A DNA stretch of 57,182 bases from Lysobacterales bacterium. Its GTDB lineage: Bacteria; Pseudomonadota; Gammaproteobacteria; Xanthomonadales; SZUA-36. The DNA is taken from positions 1-57,182 of the forward strand of contig JAKITK010000015.1 in NCBI GenBank assembly GCA_021648125.1, in the 5' to 3' direction. This document shows positions 54,295 to 57,182 of this stretch, piece by piece. The position numbers and the translations under genes were made by a program. The first letter of the stretch is position 1. The number at the start of each line of letters is the position of its first letter. The notes under the pieces are model-generated. The model searched no databases and was not told the DNA's origin. It was given only the letters and a program-made list of their open reading frames with translations.

Positions 54295-56121
54295 ATGAAG
54301 TACTTGTATCAATCAGCCAGCCGCGCTTATCTGCAGCTGGCTTTTTTTATTCTAATTGTTGTCATTCTTGCTGGTTGTGCCGGCACTAGCAGCAAAACCT
54401 CTGAGTTATCGATGGATGCCTGCCGTTCACCGGTCACTTCAATTGCCGCCATTCAGGGCAGTGGCAAACGCTCGCCCCTGCTAGGCGAACGGCATACTGT
54501 GCGCGGCATTGTCACCTACTTACAGAGTGATTCCGGGTTATATTTAGAACAAATCATGGCTGACATGGATCCGCGGACTTCCGATGCAATTTTTGTCATT
54601 GGTGATGCGCTACCCAAAAAAATTGCAGTAGGTGATTTACTCCAGTTAAGTGGAGTAGTGACTGAGCTGAAGCCTAAACAAGGCTACGGTGGCAACGGCA
54701 TCAACGGCGGCATGACCAGTCTTGAGCAAATCACCATCGAAGGGTACTGCGGACACCAGCAACCCTTGCCTGCCCATGCCATTAAGCTTCCCCTCAGTAA
54801 CGATGCGCGGGAAAGCCTGGAAGCCATGCGGGTTGAGATTAATCAGGAATTAACCGTTTCCGATGTATATCAGCTCTACAAGCGTCGGCAAATCACAGTT
54901 TCTGCGGGCGGCCTGTTAATCACTCCTACTGAAGTTGCTTTGCCCGGTGAAGCAGCTGACAAGCTGAGAATTGATAACCAACTAAGGCAGACTACCCTAC
55001 AACTGCCGACGGCGAGCCCGGATTCACCCAGCCGCCGATTGGGTGACAAATTATTCTCCATCAGTGGGATCATCAGTCAAAACAAAGCGCGCTATTTGCT
55101 AACCGCTACCGAGCCTTTGCAATTCAGCCAAGCCAAAGACCCGAGAATGCCAGTTGCTACCGACAAACTACGGGTTATGAGCTTTAACTTACTCAACCTT
55201 TTTAATGGTGATGGCAAACAGGGGGGATTCCCCACCAAGCGCGGGGCGGAAAGCCACCCTGAATTTATCCAGCAGCTCGCGCGACTGGTAAACGCAATTG
55301 CCATTAGTGACGCTGATATTGTTGCCCTTCAAGAACTTGAAAATGACGGTTACGGACCTGATTCTGCTATCGTTGATCTGGTAGATGCACTTAACCAGAG
55401 CATGCCGGACGCTGCCTGGCGCTTTGCCCGGCCAGCCACAGATCGACTGGGTGCAGATGTAATCAGCGTTGGCTTGATCTACCGCTCAAGCCGGGTGAAA
55501 ACTATCGGGCAGGGACTGTCCCTGAACATCGGGCCTTTCAAGCAACTCAGCCGCAGGCCGCTGGCACAGCGATTTGTTGACACAACAAGCGGTGGTGAGC
55601 TATTGATTGCCGTAAACCATTTTAAATCCAAGGGAAGTTGCCCAAAAATCGAGCAAGGAACAAGCCGAAAAGCCAACCTTGATGTTAATCAAGTTGATGG
55701 TCAGGCTTGTTGGAATCAGTCGCGAGTGGTTGCGGCCTATGCGCTGGCTGACTGGTTGAACTCATTAAGAAATATTTCTGGTGTGGCCGATATGCTGATT
55801 ATCGGAGACCTCAACAGCTACCGGCAAGAAGACCCTATTCGTCTGCTGAGATCCCGGGGCTGGACCGAGATGGTAGAGACTTTTAGCACAGCACCGCTGT
55901 TTACTTTTGTTTACTGGGGCCAGTCGGGTACGCTAGACTATGCCTTTGCCAGCCCCACACTTAAAGACAAAGTAAGCGCGGCCTGGCTATGGAATATCAA
56001 TTCCCCCTACAGCCCGGATCTAGCCCATACGGACGGTGAGTATCGAGGCTCATCTGACCATGACCCGGTGATTGTAGATATCGATTTTGCTAATAACGGC
56101 GTAGAGAATACAAATGAATAG
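54295..56121 (+). CDS. ExeM/NucH-like nuclease lipoprotein
   Basis: The 608-residue product has a lipoprotein signal (FFILIVVILAGCAGTSSK, Cys in the lipobox), an OB-fold region (VRGIVTYLQSDSGLYLEQIM) and a C-terminal endonuclease/exonuclease/phosphatase domain: LRVMSFNLLNLFNGDGK, ADIVALQELENDGYG, LLIAVNHFKSKGSCPK, DMLIIGDLNSYRQEDP and YRGSSDHDPVIVDIDF. These are the metal-binding and catalytic motifs of ExeM/NucH extracellular DNases. It probably degrades external DNA for phosphate or nutrients while anchored to the outer membrane. It starts 16 bp after the cytochrome stop. Confidence 0.92.
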   Translation: MKYLYQSASRAYLQLAFFILIVVILAGCAGTSSKTSELSMDACRSPVTSIAAIQGSGKRSPLLGERHTVRGIVTYLQSDSGLYLEQIMADMDPRTSDAIFVIGDALPKKIAVGDLLQLSGVVTELKPKQGYGGNGINGGMTSLEQITIEGYCGHQQPLPAHAIKLPLSNDARESLEAMRVEINQELTVSDVYQLYKRRQITVSAGGLLITPTEVALPGEAADKLRIDNQLRQTTLQLPTASPDSPSRRLGDKLFSISGIISQNKARYLLTATEPLQFSQAKDPRMPVATDKLRVMSFNLLNLFNGDGKQGGFPTKRGAESHPEFIQQLARLVNAIAISDADIVALQELENDGYGPDSAIVDLVDALNQSMPDAAWRFARPATDRLGADVISVGLIYRSSRVKTIGQGLSLNIGPFKQLSRRPLAQRFVDTTSGGELLIAVNHFKSKGSCPKIEQGTSRKANLDVNQVDGQACWNQSRVVAAYALADWLNSLRNISGVADMLIIGDLNSYRQEDPIRLLRSRGWTEMVETFSTAPLFTFVYWGQSGTLDYAFASPTLKDKVSAAWLWNINSPYSPDLAHTDGEYRGSSDHDPVIVDIDFANNGVENTNE

Positions 56122-56171
56122 CGGGTTTGCTATTATATTGGTTCTCGAAAGCGTATTGCGGTAAGCCCATA

Positions 56172-56849
56172 ATGACTACAGTAATGCCCACACAATTTCC
56201 AACAGAACGCACGGAGTTCCGGCTTGAAGGCCCTGCGGGTTCATTGGAGTGCCTCAGTGACAACCCGGATAAATCCATCGCCCTGCCGGCAACCGCTGTG
56301 TTGTGCCACCCTCATCCTTTACATGGCGGCACGATGCACAATAAAGTCGTCACCATTATGGACCGTGCCTTGCGTGAGAGTGGTGTACGCACCCTGCGCC
56401 TGAATTTTCGCGGGGTCGGCGAAAGTGCCGGTGCTTATGATGATGGTTTTGGCGAAACCGATGATTTGTTAACCGCCGTAGATTGGGTGCGCCGTGTTCG
56501 ACCCGATGATGCGTTACTGCTCGCGGGCTTTTCCTTTGGCAGTTATGTCTGTCTACGCGCCGCACATACGCTGAGATTAAACCAACTAATCCTGATTGCC
56601 CCTCCAGTTGAGCGCTATGAATTTGCTGAATTGAAAGCACCCGATTGTCCATGGATGGTCATTCAGGGTGATGAAGATGATGTGGTAAGCGTGGATGCGG
56701 TTATCAACTGGGCAGGTAAAATCGAGCCACCTCCACGCCTGGAGGTGATGAAAGAAGCCGGTCATTTTTTCCACCGGCGACTACTCGACCTGCGCGGTCT
56801 GATTAAAAACGGCGCCCGCGAACACTTGCCTAAGCTACCGGCTGCATGA
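56172..56849 (+). CDS. Alpha/beta hydrolase (COG2945 type)
   Basis: The 225-residue product is a single alpha/beta-hydrolase domain with [38 protein letters not shown], the nucleophile elbow [14 protein letters not shown], an acid in [10 protein letters not shown] and the histidine in [10 protein letters not shown], giving a Ser-Asp-His triad. It is cytoplasmic; the substrate is unknown. The next gene, zapE, begins within its stop (ATGA), so they are coupled. I choose the ATG of MTTVMPTQF; an internal ATG four codons later is also possible. Confidence 0.9.
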   Translation: MTTVMPTQFPTERTEFRLEGPAGSLECLSDNPDKSIALPATAVLCHPHPLHGGTMHNKVVTIMDRALRESGVRTLRLNFRGVGESAGAYDDGFGETDDLLTAVDWVRRVRPDDALLLAGFSFGSYVCLRAAHTLRLNQLILIAPPVERYEFAELKAPDCPWMVIQGDEDDVVSVDAVINWAGKIEPPPRLEVMKEAGHFFHRRLLDLRGLIKNGAREHLPKLPAA

Positions 56850-57182
56850 ACCCGGCATCCGGGGGTCCTAGCGCCGCCTGGCAAGCCCTGTTGGAGTCTG
56901 AACAACTCAACTTTGATCCCGCGCAGGCAGTCGTTGTGTCTGCTCTGCAACAGCTCTACACCCAGTTACAAACAGAGCCTGAAGGCAGACAAGGCCTGTT
57001 GATGCGCTTATTTACGCCCTCGAACAAACACAAAACCACTGACAGTCCTGTTGGGCTCTATATCTGGGGTGATGTGGGCCGTGGAAAAACCATGCTGATG
57101 GACCTTTTCTATGACAGCTTACCGGCCAATGCCGCCATCAGGTTGCATTTTCACCGCTTTATGCAGCGTATTCATGCGGAGT
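56846..57182 (+). CDS. zapE: ZapE/AFG1-like ATPase, N-terminal part
   Basis: The frame runs off the right edge after about 112 codons. It contains [20 protein letters not shown], a Walker A in the family's [12 protein letters not shown] form, and [15 protein letters not shown], both signatures of AFG1/ZapE, an ATPase that acts at the division ring in gammaproteobacteria. The start ATG overlaps the hydrolase stop by four bases. The rest of the gene, including Walker B, is outside the window. Confidence 0.93.
   Translation, partial: MNPASGGPSAAWQALLESEQLNFDPAQAVVVSALQQLYTQLQTEPEGRQGLLMRLFTPSNKHKTTDSPVGLYIWGDVGRGKTMLMDLFYDSLPANAAIRLHFHRFMQRIHAE

Overview
The window looks like a chromosomal segment of a mid-GC gammaproteobacterium, probably an aquatic or marine relative of the Cellvibrionales/Pseudomonadales. 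The grounds are the gene orders serA next to a D-2-hydroxyglutarate dehydrogenase gene, rluD-pgeF, and glnA-DUF4124-ntrB-ntrC with a sigma-54 promoter, plus an E. coli-like parC and a gammaproteobacterial class I glutamine synthetase. I made no database search, so all names rest on motifs and family recognition.

Layout. 0-8.6 kb is housekeeping: a SulP transporter, serA and the divergent D2HGDH gene (serine synthesis), rluD-pgeF, and parC. 8.6-18.3 kb is accessory: a secreted TraB/GumN-like protein and, 6.8 kb further on, a paralogue broken by one amber codon; between them lie a small membrane-protein/winged-helix-regulator operon behind three evenly spaced palindromes, a CadC-like TPR regulator and two secreted proteins. 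SelO follows. Two 97-bp structured repeats (8.6 and 18.2 kb) frame this region. 18.3-21.9 kb is a tight four-gene operon: an NRAMP-fold transporter without the usual metal-binding motifs, then pxpA-pxpB-pxpC (5-oxoprolinase).

22-27 kb carries a large secreted repeat protein, gene remnants (one resembling the N-terminus of pxpC), a PP2C phosphatase and a small secreted protein. 27.15-32.35 kb is visibly more GC-rich than its surroundings and carries a giant CSLREA/beta-helix/Calx-beta-like/DUF11 surface protein with an IPTL-CTERM-like tail, plus a 3'-truncated secreted protein; I read it as an acquired segment. 32.4-38.5 kb is a scrap yard of mobile and toxin-antitoxin material: an IS200/RAYT transposase tail, a 116-bp MITE with 11-bp flanking repeats, vapC with a truncated vapB, an intact-looking parDE pair, a DUF427 fragment, msrBA, a frameshifted threonine/serine dehydratase with its YheO-like regulator, and a mobile mystery protein A/B pair in which A is frameshifted by a 5-bp tandem duplication and B is cut short.

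38.5-57.2 kb returns to core functions: an LpxL-like acyltransferase, dtd, the nitrogen-control cluster ntrC-ntrB-DUF4124-glnA with two NtrC sites 32 bp apart, uppP, a sorbosone-dehydrogenase-like propeller, a periplasmic delta-class carbonic anhydrase, a desaturase with a VF530 protein, a ThDP enzyme next to an FAD dehydrogenase, tRNA-Arg(CCG), a cytochrome c5-like protein, an ExeM/NucH-like nuclease lipoprotein, an alpha/beta hydrolase and the start of zapE.

The most promising leads are the NRAMP-like protein as a candidate 5-oxoproline importer, the three-palindrome operon at 9.9 kb, and the mosaic 27-38.5 kb region.
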